A stretch of DNA of 26,584 bases from positions 1-26,584 of the forward strand of contig JBQTIB010000046.1 in assembly GCA_052389435.1 (NCBI GenBank), given 5' to 3'. Below are positions 1-6,924 of this stretch, in pieces. This DNA is from JBQTKD01 sp052389435. Lineage in GTDB: Bacteria > Actinomycetota > Actinomycetes > Sporichthyales > Sporichthyaceae. The position numbers and the translations under genes are program-made. The notes under the pieces are model-generated. The model was not told the origin of the DNA. It did no database searches and worked only from the letters and a program-made list of their open reading frames with translations. Positions within the stretch are counted from its first letter, which is position 1, and each line of letters begins with the position of its first letter.

Positions 1-258
1 ACCTGCGAAGTGCCTTTCGGGTCGGTTTTCTGATGACGTCGCAATCACCAGAATCCCCGACCGGACAGGCACTTTCGCGCTTCAAGACCCGCCGGCACGC
101 CGACGATCGTGAAACGGCGAGGCTAGCGCTTTCGCCTTCCCGGCCCGGCAGGCCCACAAAGTGCTCGGAATCCGGCCCGCCGGGCCCAGGTGCGGCCCGG
201 CCACGCGGCCCGATTCTGGGTTTGACAGAGATGAAAAACAGAGATCGCGCAACCACAG
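1..258. other. Gene-free leader upstream of the first gene
   Basis: No supportable gene lies here. The plus strand reads ten codons and a TGA at 31-33, which could be the tail of a gene outside the window but is too short to judge. A TTGACA hexamer at 222-227 matches a -35 box, but no TANNNT -10 lies at normal spacing. A GC palindrome (GGCCCG-C-CGGGCC) sits at 174-186 and a GCTAGC palindrome at 122-127. Confidence 0.5.
222..227 (+). promoter_or_regulatory. Possible -35 box (TTGACA)
   Basis: This is a perfect sigma-70-type -35 hexamer 52 bases before the first start codon. No convincing -10 is seen 16-18 bases downstream, so the promoter assignment is weak. Confidence 0.3.
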
Positions 259-278
259 GAGAGAGAGAGAGAGAGAGA
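259..278 (+). repeat. (GA)10 dinucleotide repeat forming the ribosome-binding site
   Basis: Ten uninterrupted GA units begin just after AGG and end one base before the ATG at 280. The tract is the only purine-rich Shine-Dalgarno-like sequence for the downstream gene. A change in repeat number would alter SD strength or spacing rather than the reading frame. Such a long dinucleotide tract is unusual in GC-rich actinobacterial DNA. Confidence 0.85.
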
Positions 279-279
279 C

Positions 280-582
280 ATGCCAGTCACCAAGGGACTG
301 CTTGTGACGCTCGAGGCACTGCCCGGCAAGGAAGCCGACGTCGAGGAGTTTCTCGACGCCGGCCGCTCGCTGGTCGGGGAGGAGCCGGACACGGTGGCCT
401 GGTTCGCCGTCAAGCTCGGCCCGACGACGTATGCGATCGTCGACTTCTTCCCCCACGACGCGGGCCGCACGGCCCACTTGGAGGGCAAGGTCGGCCAGGC
501 GCTCGGGGCGCGGGCCGACGAGTTGTTCGCGAAGGCGCCGGTCATCGAGCAGCTCGACGTACTGGCCTCGAAGCTGCCCTGA
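280..582 (+). CDS. ABM (antibiotic biosynthesis monooxygenase) family protein
   Basis: This 100-residue protein has the length and pattern of single-domain ABM-fold (dimeric alpha+beta barrel) proteins. An N-terminal strand (LLVTLEALPGKEADVEEFL) is followed by a helix, a central strand (TVAWFAVKLGPTTYAIVDFF) and a helical C-terminal half with HLEGKVGQAL. Family members include cofactor-independent monooxygenases acting on quinones or polyketides, haem-degrading enzymes and many proteins of unknown role, so the substrate cannot be assigned. It is probably cytoplasmic, having no signal peptide. The ATG follows a (GA)10 tract that acts as the RBS. A strong SD-like GAAGGAGGAG at 588-597 just after the stop suggests co-translation with the next ORF, although no normal start codon lies at the right distance from it. 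Confidence 0.8.
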   Translation: MPVTKGLLVTLEALPGKEADVEEFLDAGRSLVGEEPDTVAWFAVKLGPTTYAIVDFFPHDAGRTAHLEGKVGQALGARADELFAKAPVIEQLDVLASKLP

Positions 583-659
583 CCAGCGAAGGAGGAGTTG
601 TCATCGCCCCCGTCTCCGGCACCACGCCGAAGTCAGCCCAGGACGTCGATCGCCGCAGG

Positions 660-2510
660 GTGGTGGGCCTCGTGTGCGAGCCGTACGGTGCGCCGGCGGA
701 CCTGGCCGAGGATCTGGCGGCGGAGCTGCGCCGGCGACTGACGGGGGTGGGCGACGGCGCCTGGGAGGTCCCCGTCCACCACGAGCGGCTGCCGGTGACC
801 GAGGACACTCGCAACGCCGACCTGCTGGCGCACCTGGGCCACCTCGGCCGGAACAGACACTGGGATCTGACGGTGTGCATCGTCGATGTCCCGATGCGCG
901 CCAATCGGCGTCCGATCGTGGCGGACGCGCATCTGGAGGGCGGCACCGCGCTGGTGTCGCTTCCGGCGTTCGGGGCGATGCACCTCGGTCGGCGGGTACG
1001 GGAGGTTGCCGAGTTCGTGATCCGGGCCTACGCCCGGCCCGCCCGATCGACCGAGGAGACGCGGTCGGGCGAGGTCGGCGCAGCCGCTCTCACCCGTCCG
1101 TTCGAGCGGATCGAGCCGGAGGTGGACGGCATCGATCTGCGAGTGCTGGCAACGCGCGGCCGGTGGCGCCTGCTGATCGGCATGGTCCGGGCCAACCGCC
1201 CGTGGCGCCTCGTATTCGGGCTCACCGGCGCGCTGGCCGCGGCGTTGGCCATCGGCGCCTACGTTCTGATCAACTCCGCGGAGTGGGAACTGGCGCTCGC
1301 CCTCGGACCGAGCAAGCTCGCCGTGGCGACGGTGTTCGCCATCGCGCTGATGGTGACGTGGCTGATCCTCGACCACCACCTGTGGACCTCCCCCGCCCAC
1401 AGCAGACGCGCCAGGCTCTACAACGCCTCGACGGTGCTGAAGCGAACGGTAGGAAGCATGCCCACATTTCGTAGTCCCGTGAACCGCGCGCTGACCGTGC
1501 TCGGCACCACCGCGTCCCTGGTCTTGACCGCCGGACTGACCGCCGGCGAGGCCTCCGCAGCGTCCGACTTCGACTTCGTCAACGACGCGAGCTACATCCT
1601 CACGCTGCGCGCCGGCGCCGTGGAGCCGTACACCCTCATCCCCCGCTACCTCCCGATGGACGTCGGGCACAGCTACGTCGACCTCACCCACGACCTCGGC
1701 ACGCCGCAGGGCCGCTGCGAGGCCATCGGAGCGGGCTACTGGCTCGGCACCGAACTGGAGGAGGCCGTGCTCGGCCCCGGCTTCGCCCCGCCGGAAGAGG
1801 ACGGCACCACGCCGGTCGGCTATCGCAACCCGACCATCTCGCGCACCGTCCGGCCGGACCTGAACCCCGCCGGGCAGGAGAACCCGACCGACAAGACCCC
1901 GGCCGTTCCGGCCGACGGCAACGGCCCGCTGTGGCAGAGCAGCTGCGCAAGTGGCGAACAGGGCGCCGCCACCGGCGACGTCGTCAACGCCGCCGGCGTC
2001 CGAGTCGCCGGCAGCACCACCAGCGCGAAGGTGGATCGCTCGACCGGCCGGTACACCGGCACCTCCCGTGCCTACGCCACCGGCATCGAAGGGGCAGGCG
2101 CCCTAGACACCGTCAGTTCGCTGATGCAGGTCGTCAACGAGCCGAACAAGAAGCCGGTCATCACCTACCGGATCTCCTTCTACTCCTCCGACATGGGCGG
2201 ACAGGACTCCGCGTTCAGCCAGAACGGGTTCACCGTCTCCGGCACGAACGTCCCGGCCGACCAACTGGTGAAGCAGTTCAACGAGCAGGCCAAGGCCGCC
2301 GGTGCCGCGCTCGCCACCGTCGGCCCGATGGGCTTCTCCCTGCTCGCACCGCAGGTCCGGACCTCGACCAACGGCAACCGGTTCGAAATCGTCGCCCCCG
2401 TGGTGCAGTCGATCGCCGGCTCGCACCTGCGCGATGGCACCGCCGGGGAGGAGTCCGGGCTGCGGTTCGGCTCCACCGCCTTCACCGGCGTCTACGGCGA
2501 ACAGGACTGA
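660..2510 (+). CDS. Membrane protein read in frame into a secreted protein (probable fusion or truncation)
   Basis: One open frame of 617 codons runs from GTG 660 (GTG 663 is equally possible) to 2510. Residues 1-150 form a soluble domain (VVGLVCEPYGAPADLAEDL; WDLTVCIVDVPMRANRRPIV). TM segments follow near residues 183-206 and 218-237, then the motif RLYNASTVL. As I recall related actinobacterial membrane proteins, further TM helices follow that motif; here it runs straight into a signal peptide beginning at residue 267 (position 1458). This suggests that a deletion removed the end of the membrane protein gene and its stop. The strong SD at 588-597 points at an ATC (603) rather than a usable start, so the upstream end may also be damaged. 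Function is unknown. It could be expressed as one chain or as a truncated membrane protein plus the protein started at 1458. Confidence 0.5.
   Translation: MVGLVCEPYGAPADLAEDLAAELRRRLTGVGDGAWEVPVHHERLPVTEDTRNADLLAHLGHLGRNRHWDLTVCIVDVPMRANRRPIVADAHLEGGTALVSLPAFGAMHLGRRVREVAEFVIRAYARPARSTEETRSGEVGAAALTRPFERIEPEVDGIDLRVLATRGRWRLLIGMVRANRPWRLVFGLTGALAAALAIGAYVLINSAEWELALALGPSKLAVATVFAIALMVTWLILDHHLWTSPAHSRRARLYNASTVLKRTVGSMPTFRSPVNRALTVLGTTASLVLTAGLTAGEASAASDFDFVNDASYILTLRAGAVEPYTLIPRYLPMDVGHSYVDLTHDLGTPQGRCEAIGAGYWLGTELEEAVLGPGFAPPEEDGTTPVGYRNPTISRTVRPDLNPAGQENPTDKTPAVPADGNGPLWQSSCASGEQGAATGDVVNAAGVRVAGSTTSAKVDRSTGRYTGTSRAYATGIEGAGALDTVSSLMQVVNEPNKKPVITYRISFYSSDMGGQDSAFSQNGFTVSGTNVPADQLVKQFNEQAKAAGAALATVGPMGFSLLAPQVRTSTNGNRFEIVAPVVQSIAGSHLRDGTAGEESGLRFGSTAFTGVYGEQD
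1458..2510 (+). CDS. Secreted protein of unknown function (internal start reading)
   Basis: Starting at ATG 1458 gives 350 residues with a classical Sec signal peptide: basic MPTFRSPVNRAL, a hydrophobic core TVLGTTASLVLTAGL, and a likely signal peptidase site after GEASA. The mature part (ASDFDFVNDASYILTL onward) has no TM segment and contains two Cys (in GRCEAIG and SSCASGE) that could form a disulfide. A Pro/Asp-rich stretch lies near residues 110-160, followed by a C-terminal domain with ISFYSSDMGGQDSAF. I do not recognise the family. The upstream AGGAAG is very close to the ATG, so its RBS is weak. The frame is open through the preceding membrane protein sequence, making this the second half of a possible fusion. 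Transcription probably ends at the hairpin beginning at 2548. Confidence 0.55.
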   Translation: MPTFRSPVNRALTVLGTTASLVLTAGLTAGEASAASDFDFVNDASYILTLRAGAVEPYTLIPRYLPMDVGHSYVDLTHDLGTPQGRCEAIGAGYWLGTELEEAVLGPGFAPPEEDGTTPVGYRNPTISRTVRPDLNPAGQENPTDKTPAVPADGNGPLWQSSCASGEQGAATGDVVNAAGVRVAGSTTSAKVDRSTGRYTGTSRAYATGIEGAGALDTVSSLMQVVNEPNKKPVITYRISFYSSDMGGQDSAFSQNGFTVSGTNVPADQLVKQFNEQAKAAGAALATVGPMGFSLLAPQVRTSTNGNRFEIVAPVVQSIAGSHLRDGTAGEESGLRFGSTAFTGVYGEQD

Positions 2511-2547
2511 CCAAGCGTCACCCCGCCTGCACGCAGACGCAGGAACG

Positions 2548-2580
2548 GCAGGGCGGAGGCTTCAGGGGCCTCCGCCCTGC
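2548..2580. terminator. Strong hairpin terminator between convergent genes
   Basis: A perfect 13-bp stem (GCAGGGCGGAGGC at 2548-2560, complement at 2568-2580) encloses a 7-nt loop. It starts 38 bases after the stop at 2510 and precedes the end of the opposing gene at 2717. There is no T-tract, as is common in actinobacteria, so it could serve both strands. Confidence 0.8.
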
Positions 2581-2716
2581 ACGTGCCCCGCAGACCGAGA
2601 GGTCATTGAGGTCGGGTCAGATCACATCTCGGCCGACGATTCCCAAGGTTTGCGGCTCGAGCCGGCGCACCGTCGCCACCGCGGAGACGGCATCCGAGGG
2701 TGGCATCGCACGCGCT

Positions 2717-3658
2717 TCACGCGCCCTGTCCGCCTCCGGACGAATCGACGCGGGGCAACAGCTCCGCTGCCCGCGGCAGGCCCGGGATCATCTTCGTTCT
2801 GCCCAGGTCGCCGATGCGCGCACCGAACTCGACGCGGGCCGCGCGCTCCCGCCACGTGTCCGGCAGGTCCGGGCTTTCGATGGTCGATCCCAGGACCGAG
2901 ACCGTGCGGGGAGCCCCGTCGCGGGACAGTCCGATCTCGATCCGGGCGAATCCGCCGAGCCGCTCCGGGCGGACGCCGTCCCTGCCGAGCTCGACGTTCA
3001 GTCCGAGCAGCTTGGTGACGAAGGCGATCGGCAGTTCGCCGACCAGCACGCGGCGCTCGCCTTCGCGCACGTCGGTGACCGCGGCTGCGGACAGTGCGTC
3101 GAGCAGCGCCGCGCCCTCGGCGCCGTCGACCGGACCGGCACCGACTTCGATCGGCGTCCAGCGGCGTTCGCCCCTGCGGTAGCCGTCCATCGACGCGTAC
3201 ACGGCGCTGTCGGAGCCGACGAACCGGAACCTCAGCTCGTTCTTCTCCGCGCCCTTGCGACGCGCGTCGACCGTCGCGCTCCCCGACCACCGCGCCGCGG
3301 CCAGGTCGTACTCGCCGACGAACTCGACCTTCGCCACCGTGTCCGAGGACTTGCGCTCGGTCGTCCAGGAGACGCTGCCCGTATTCGCGCTGCGGAGCGC
3401 CTCCAGTGCCGTCGCCAACAACTGCTGCGCGGTCGCCGGCGACTGCTGCGCGGTTGCCGGCGGCGCGCTCGGCGCGGCGGAGGGCGAGGCCGACGGCGTC
3501 TCTTGCGCCGCGGGAGGCGAGGACGCCGCCGGCGCGGACGCGGGCGGCACGGCCCGCCCTGCGGCGGTGGAATCGATGGGCCGAGAAGCCCAGAACCCGC
3601 CGGCCACGAGGCCCGTCGCGGCGAGCGCGCTCACCGAGGCGTGCACCCAACGCGACAC
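2717..3658 (-). CDS. Secreted or membrane-anchored protein with Pro/Ala/Ser-rich linker
   Basis: This 313-residue protein starts at GTG 3658 behind a good SD (GGGGAGA). Residues 1-25 (SRWVHASVSALAATGLVAGGFWA) form a hydrophobic N-terminal anchor or signal peptide without a lipobox. Residues 30-80 are a low-complexity Pro/Ala/Ser linker containing a tandem ATAQQ-type repeat. Residues 85-290 form a globular domain (VSWTTERKSSDTVAKVEF; YASMDGYRRGERRWTPIEV) whose layout recalls actinobacterial LppX/LprG-like or DUF-type secreted proteins, but without a diagnostic motif. It is probably extracytoplasmic, and its function is unknown. It is a single gene on the minus strand with 190 bases to the upstream HxlR gene, facing the terminator at 2548-2580. 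Confidence 0.75.
   Translation of the reverse strand: MSRWVHASVSALAATGLVAGGFWASRPIDSTAAGRAVPPASAPAASSPPAAQETPSASPSAAPSAPPATAQQSPATAQQLLATALEALRSANTGSVSWTTERKSSDTVAKVEFVGEYDLAAARWSGSATVDARRKGAEKNELRFRFVGSDSAVYASMDGYRRGERRWTPIEVGAGPVDGAEGAALLDALSAAAVTDVREGERRVLVGELPIAFVTKLLGLNVELGRDGVRPERLGGFARIEIGLSRDGAPRTVSVLGSTIESPDLPDTWRERAARVEFGARIGDLGRTKMIPGLPRAAELLPRVDSSGGGQGA
3421..3462 (-). repeat. 21-bp tandem repeat inside the secreted protein linker
   Basis: Two 21-bp units (3421-3441 and 3442-3462) differ at one base. On the coding strand they give a 7-codon duplication in the Pro/Ala linker (SPATAQQ-like). This is in-frame, so copy-number change would only alter linker length. Confidence 0.8.
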
Positions 3659-3848
3659 CGACGTCTCCCCACGACGAAGCGACCCGGCAGGACCGGCTCC
3701 GCTCGAGTGTCGGGTGTTTCATCAGGCCCTCGTGTGGAGTTTGCACACTCCGGACACACGTGCGCCCGGTTGGTCCGCCTTCGTGCCCCTCGGAATCACC
3801 CCGAGCGCCGCCGACGAACGGGGCAGAACGGTCGAGAACGCGAGCGGG
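3659..3848. other. Intergenic region with a possible HxlR half-site
   Basis: No gene is seen. The heptamer GAGTTTG at 3737-3743 also occurs in the palindrome at the HxlR gene's own promoter (4319-4325). Here it lies in a symmetric patch (CGTGTG at 3731-3736 with CACACG at 3755-3760). This is the upstream region of the secreted-protein gene, so HxlR control is possible but unproven. Confidence 0.35.
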
Positions 3849-4280
3849 CTAGGGGCACGGTTTGACGGCGAAGGTGAGTTCGTCGAGTGCGACGTCTTCG
3901 CCGCACGTGCGGCAGACCACGCGCGGATCGAGGGCGTGGTCGCTGCCGTGGGTGGTCTGTGCGCACGGCACCGCGTCCAGCCACTGCGCGCCCCAGGCGC
4001 CCATCTGCAGCAGCACCGGCACCAGCGCCCGTCCGGCCTCGGCGAGGTGGTACTCGTGGCGAAGCGGCCGTTCGCTGTACGGGCGCCGCTCCAGAACGCC
4101 GACGGCGACGAGGGTCTTGAGTCGTCTGGTGAGCACGTCGCGCGGCGCAGCGGTCGCCCGCAGGATCTCCTCGAACCGGTGGTTGCCGAAGGAGACCTCG
4201 CGGATCGCCGAGGCCGCGTAGGCCTCCCCCACCACCGCGAAAGCCGCGGCACCAGAACACTCTCGAGGATCCGGCCGCAT
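3849..4280 (-). CDS. HxlR-family winged-helix transcriptional regulator
   Basis: The 143-residue protein has the full HxlR-type winged helix. The N-terminal Cys motif (CSGAAAFAVVGEAYAASAIRE) matches the usual CSI-A-L-VVG-KW-ILRE pattern, with Tyr replacing the customary Trp. The recognition region is FGNHRFEEILRATAAPRDVLTRRLKTLVAVGVLERRPYSERPLRHEYHLAEAG (described by its key parts: helix around residues 30-55, wing YSERPLRHEY). A C-terminal extension carries CRTCGED and a final Cys near VKPCP, possibly a redox or metal site. Family members sense aldehydes, quinones or thiol stress. The ATG at 4280 follows an SD-like GTGGAG. It is divergent from the HD-domain gene at 4367 across an 86-bp region holding a palindrome, which suggests autoregulation and control of that neighbour. 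Confidence 0.9.
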   Translation of the reverse strand: MRPDPRECSGAAAFAVVGEAYAASAIREVSFGNHRFEEILRATAAPRDVLTRRLKTLVAVGVLERRPYSERPLRHEYHLAEAGRALVPVLLQMGAWGAQWLDAVPCAQTTHGSDHALDPRVVCRTCGEDVALDELTFAVKPCP

Positions 4281-4314
4281 CGAGACTCCACTTCTTGACG
4301 TCCACCGGAATTGT

Positions 4315-4346
4315 ACTAGAGTTTGGATTCCAAACTGACTTCTAGT
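4315..4346. promoter_or_regulatory. Palindromic operator between HxlR and HD-domain genes
   Basis: A perfect palindrome AGTTTGGA-T-TCCAAACT lies at 4320-4336. It is flanked by ACTAGA (4315-4320) and its complement TCTAGT (4341-4346). It sits 31 bases before the GTG of the HD-domain gene and about 35 bases from the HxlR ATG, the expected position for a divergent operator. Confidence 0.7.
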
Positions 4347-4366
4347 CCATCCGAGGCGGTTGTCCC

Positions 4367-4939
4367 GTGTCCTTCGAACTCGTGCACGAGCACCACCTGG
4401 TCGACGACATTCTCCGACCGCACAAGGGCGAACTGGGCGCGATCTACCCGGGCGTGCACGGGCATGCGATGCGGATGGTGAACTACCTCCGCTGGTTCGC
4501 CCCCCTCGACCCCGCCGCCGACGCGGCGGCCCGGGCCGAGCGCGAGGACCTCGCCGCCGTGGTCGCGGCCTGCCACGACCTGCCGTTCTTCGCCAACTGG
4601 AACCTGGACTACCTCGACCCCGCCGCGGATCTGACGCGCAAGGTGCTGTGCGACCTCGGGCACGAAAAGCTGGCCGAGGAGGCGGTGGCCATGGTCGCCA
4701 ACCACCACGCGATCCGCCCCTACCGCGGGCCGCACGCCGACACGGTCGAGGCCACCAGACGGGCCGACTGGATCGACGTCAGCCTGGGCCGACTGCGGTT
4801 CGGAGTTCCCCGGCCGCTGGTGCGGGAGATCTCGGCGACCTTCCCGGTCAAGGCCATGTACCCGTGGCCGGTGTGCGGTCGCATCGCCCGCTACGCCGTG
4901 CGCCATCCGCTGCGTCCCCTGCCGATGCTCAAGTGGTGA
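4367..4939 (+). CDS. HD-domain (phosphohydrolase-like) protein
   Basis: The 190-residue protein has spaced metal ligands of the HD superfamily: His31/His33 (GVHGHAMRM), the His70-Asp71 doublet (ACHDLPFF), His113/His114 (ANHHAIRPYRG) and Asp134 (RRADWIDV). HD proteins are metal-dependent hydrolases of phosphate or related substrates; the substrate here is unknown. It has no signal peptide or TM segment. The start is GTG 4367, about 30 bases downstream of the palindrome, with only a weak SD (GAGGCGG). Being divergent from an HxlR regulator suggests induction by a small reactive molecule, which is inference. Confidence 0.75.
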   Translation: MSFELVHEHHLVDDILRPHKGELGAIYPGVHGHAMRMVNYLRWFAPLDPAADAAARAEREDLAAVVAACHDLPFFANWNLDYLDPAADLTRKVLCDLGHEKLAEEAVAMVANHHAIRPYRGPHADTVEATRRADWIDVSLGRLRFGVPRPLVREISATFPVKAMYPWPVCGRIARYAVRHPLRPLPMLKW

Positions 4940-4999
4940 ATCGGCGCGATCGCGCTCCGGCCGCACTCGTCGAAGGCGGCCTCGAAGCTTCCTAGAACG

Positions 5000-5018
5000 C
5001 GCACCGAGTCGCGGTGCG
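5000..5018. terminator. Weak hairpin after the HD-domain gene
   Basis: CGCACCG at 5000-5006 and CGGTGCG at 5012-5018 form a 7-bp stem with a 5-nt loop and no T-tract. It lies between the HD gene and the transporter operon, together with a 10-bp palindrome GCGACGTCGC at 5045-5054 that could instead be regulatory. Confidence 0.35.
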
Positions 5019-5126
5019 GGGTTCAACTGACGAACGACGGCGACGCGACGTCGCTCGTGCCTGCGCGCGCTGCCGCCGCGCCATCTCGCCCTGCCGTGCA
5101 CGCCTGTCGATTGGGGTTGGCCGCCG

Positions 5127-6077
5127 ATGAACTTCGACTTCTCCCTGTGGAAACAGGTCCTGGTCATCGGGGCCGCCGAAGCCGGCCTGTACGCGCTGCT
5201 GCCCGTCGCCCTGGTGCTGTCCTACCGGGTGAGCCGGACCATCGCGTTCGTGCACGGCGGCATCGCCGCCTCGGCCGCGCTGCTGTACTGGTGGTTCGTC
5301 TTCGACAACCCCCTCGTCCCCGGCTGGCGCCCGCAGTTGCCGCCCTTCGTCGGCCTGCTCCTCGTCGTCGGCATCGGCGCGGCGCTCGGCCTGGGCTACG
5401 GAATCGCGATGACGACACCCAAGATCGCGGCGCTGCCCAAGATGACGCTGACCGTCGCCTCGCTCGGCGCGATGATGATCGTGATCGGCTTCTTCTCCAG
5501 CACCCTCGACGTCGTGGCGGAATCCATTCCGCCCTCGCCGTTCGCCGGCGGCCCGATCACGGTCTTCGACGTCGTCCTGACCACTCTGCGCTGGGCGACG
5601 CTGCTGATCTCGGTACTGCTGTGCTGTGCCCTGGCGGCGTTTCTCGCGCTCTCGCGCACCGGACGCCACCTCAAGGCCATCTCCGACGATCTGGAAGCCG
5701 CGGCCTGGAGCGGCGTTCCGGTCGCCCGTGTCGGAGCGGGCGTGCACACCGTGGCCGGGGCCATCGCAGCGCTGGCCGGAGCGCTGATCGCGGCGCAGTC
5801 CGGCCCGGACCCGATCAACCTCATCCTGTTCCTGCTGCGCGGCCTGACGGTGGCCATCGTTGGCGGGCTGATGAGCCTGCCGTTGGCCCTCGGCGCCGCC
5901 CTCGTGCTCGGCGTCGTGCAGAGCGCTCTGGTCGTGGGCATCGTCGGCGGCGAAGCCGGCGCCTACTCCCTGGGACGCCAGGAACTGATCCTGGCCACGA
6001 TCCTGCTGGCGATGATCCTGACCGTTGCCAAACTGAGGCCTCGTCAGTTCTACCTGCTCGACAGGCAGAGCCTGTGA
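5127..6077 (+). CDS. livH: Branched-chain amino acid-type ABC transporter permease (LivH family)
   Basis: The 316-residue protein is polytopic with about eight hydrophobic segments. It shows LivH-family features: an N-terminal segment (AEAGLYALLPVALVLSYRVSRTIAFVHGGIAA), the cytoplasmic loop FLALSRTGRHLKAISDDLEAAAWSGVPV that contacts the ATPase, and the C-terminal pattern LILFLLRGLTVAIVGGLMSLPLALGAALVLGVV. It is the inner-membrane half of a HAAT-family importer for branched-chain amino acids, amides, or aromatic/short organic acids. The stop overlaps the livF start by GTGA (6074-6077), so the two are translationally coupled. The ATG at 5127 has only a weak SD. No periplasmic binding protein gene lies in the operon. 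The symbol refers to family, not to a proven leucine substrate. Confidence 0.9.
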   Translation: MNFDFSLWKQVLVIGAAEAGLYALLPVALVLSYRVSRTIAFVHGGIAASAALLYWWFVFDNPLVPGWRPQLPPFVGLLLVVGIGAALGLGYGIAMTTPKIAALPKMTLTVASLGAMMIVIGFFSSTLDVVAESIPPSPFAGGPITVFDVVLTTLRWATLLISVLLCCALAAFLALSRTGRHLKAISDDLEAAAWSGVPVARVGAGVHTVAGAIAALAGALIAAQSGPDPINLILFLLRGLTVAIVGGLMSLPLALGAALVLGVVQSALVVGIVGGEAGAYSLGRQELILATILLAMILTVAKLRPRQFYLLDRQSL

Positions 6078-6781
6078 GCGCCCTCGACGAGCCGCCGGTG
6101 CTGCAGACCGTCGGCCTGTCGGTCGGCTACGGCTCCTACGTCGTGCTCGGCGGGGTCGACATCGCCCTGCAGGGCGGGGAAATCGTCTCGCTGGTGGGCC
6201 TGAACGGCACGGGGAAGTCGACGCTGCTCAAGACGCTGATCGGCACCCTGCCGGTCCTCGCCGGCGACATGCTGCTGCACGGGCGCACCGTCACCGACTG
6301 GCCCGCTCATCGACGCATTCAGGGTGGCGTCGCGTTCAGTCCCGAGAGCCGGCGGGTGTTCGCGAACCTGAGCGTCGAGGCCAACCTGCTCGTCGGAGCG
6401 GCCTCGCGACCGCGGTCGGCCGAACGGGACGGTCTCGCCTCGGTCCTGGAACTGTTCCCGGAGCTTGCGGGCCGACTCTCCCAACGTGCCGGCACCCTGT
6501 CCGGGGGCGAACAGCAGATGCTCGCCATCGGCCGCGCGCTCATGTCCGCACCCAGCCTGCTGCTGGTCGAAGAGCCGTCGCAGGGCCTGGCTCCCGTCGT
6601 CGTCGACCGCGTGTACGAGGCGCTCGCGCGGATCGCCGCAGACGGCGTCGCGATCCTGATCGCCGAACAGTTCCAGCAGGTTCGCGAGGACGCCAGCGAC
6701 CGCATCCTCGTCATCGACGCCGGGCGGGTGACGGTGCACCGCACCGGCGAGACACCGGCCTCGGCGGGAGCGAACTCGTGA
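6074..6781 (+). CDS. livF: ABC transporter ATP-binding protein (LivF family) with altered Walker B
   Basis: The 235-residue ATPase begins at GTG 6074, overlapping the livH stop. Walker A is GLNGTGKST (residues 42-50) and the signature is LSGGEQQ (from residue 142). The Walker B line reads LLLVEEP (residues 162-168), so the usual Asp that coordinates magnesium is Glu166. The switch region reads IAEQFQQV, with Gln in place of the H-loop His, as is usual in LivF proteins. The Asp-to-Glu change is unusual, and its partner LivG domain carries a degenerate signature. Those two elements would meet in the same composite ATP site, so one site may be weak or non-hydrolytic. The stop at 6779-6781 overlaps GTG 6778 of a small ORF by GTGA. 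Confidence 0.9.
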   Translation: MSALDEPPVLQTVGLSVGYGSYVVLGGVDIALQGGEIVSLVGLNGTGKSTLLKTLIGTLPVLAGDMLLHGRTVTDWPAHRRIQGGVAFSPESRRVFANLSVEANLLVGAASRPRSAERDGLASVLELFPELAGRLSQRAGTLSGGEQQMLAIGRALMSAPSLLLVEEPSQGLAPVVVDRVYEALARIAADGVAILIAEQFQQVREDASDRILVIDAGRVTVHRTGETPASAGANS

Positions 6782-6924
6782 CCGGGCCCATTGGCGCACC
6801 TCCGGTCCAGCCGTGTGCATGCGAGAACCCGGGAGAGGACATGGGAACGCACATCGTCGGAACGCCCGTTCCGGTAGGGAAGCGCGAACGCTTCGGTCCC
6901 ACCGACACCGAGGCAGCCTCGTGA
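6778..6924 (+). CDS. 48-codon small ORF translationally linked to livF and livMG
   Basis: An ORF runs from GTG 6778 to TGA 6922-6924. Its start overlaps the livF stop by GTGA and its stop overlaps the GTG start of the livM-livG fusion by GTGA, the same junction type as livH/livF. The peptide is rich in Gly/Pro and has a CxC pair (PCACENPGED), then MGTHIVGTPVPVGKRERFG and an acidic tail. It has no TM segment or signal peptide. An internal ATG at 6841 is preceded by GGGAGAGG, which could start a 27-residue version. No known family is recognised. Exact overlap at both ends is the main evidence that it is translated. The alternative is that this is only a spacer with chance junctions. Confidence 0.5.
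   Translation: MTGPIGAPPVQPCACENPGEDMGTHIVGTPVPVGKRERFGPTDTEAAS

Noticed and set aside
598..600. TTG start directly after the strong SD at 588-597
   Set aside because: It is in a different frame that lacks protein-like sequence and soon stops; the coding frame has GTT GTC ATC here.
33..659. Long plus-strand frame from ATG 33 leading into the membrane protein frame
   Set aside because: It runs out of frame through the well-supported ABM gene and encodes Arg/Gly-rich low-complexity sequence, so the upstream part is a shadow.
6813..6920. ATG 6813 as start of the LivM-LivG fusion
   Set aside because: The extra 36 residues are Arg-rich and unlike a LivM N-terminus; GTG 6921 starts just before the first TM segment and has a GTGA overlap.
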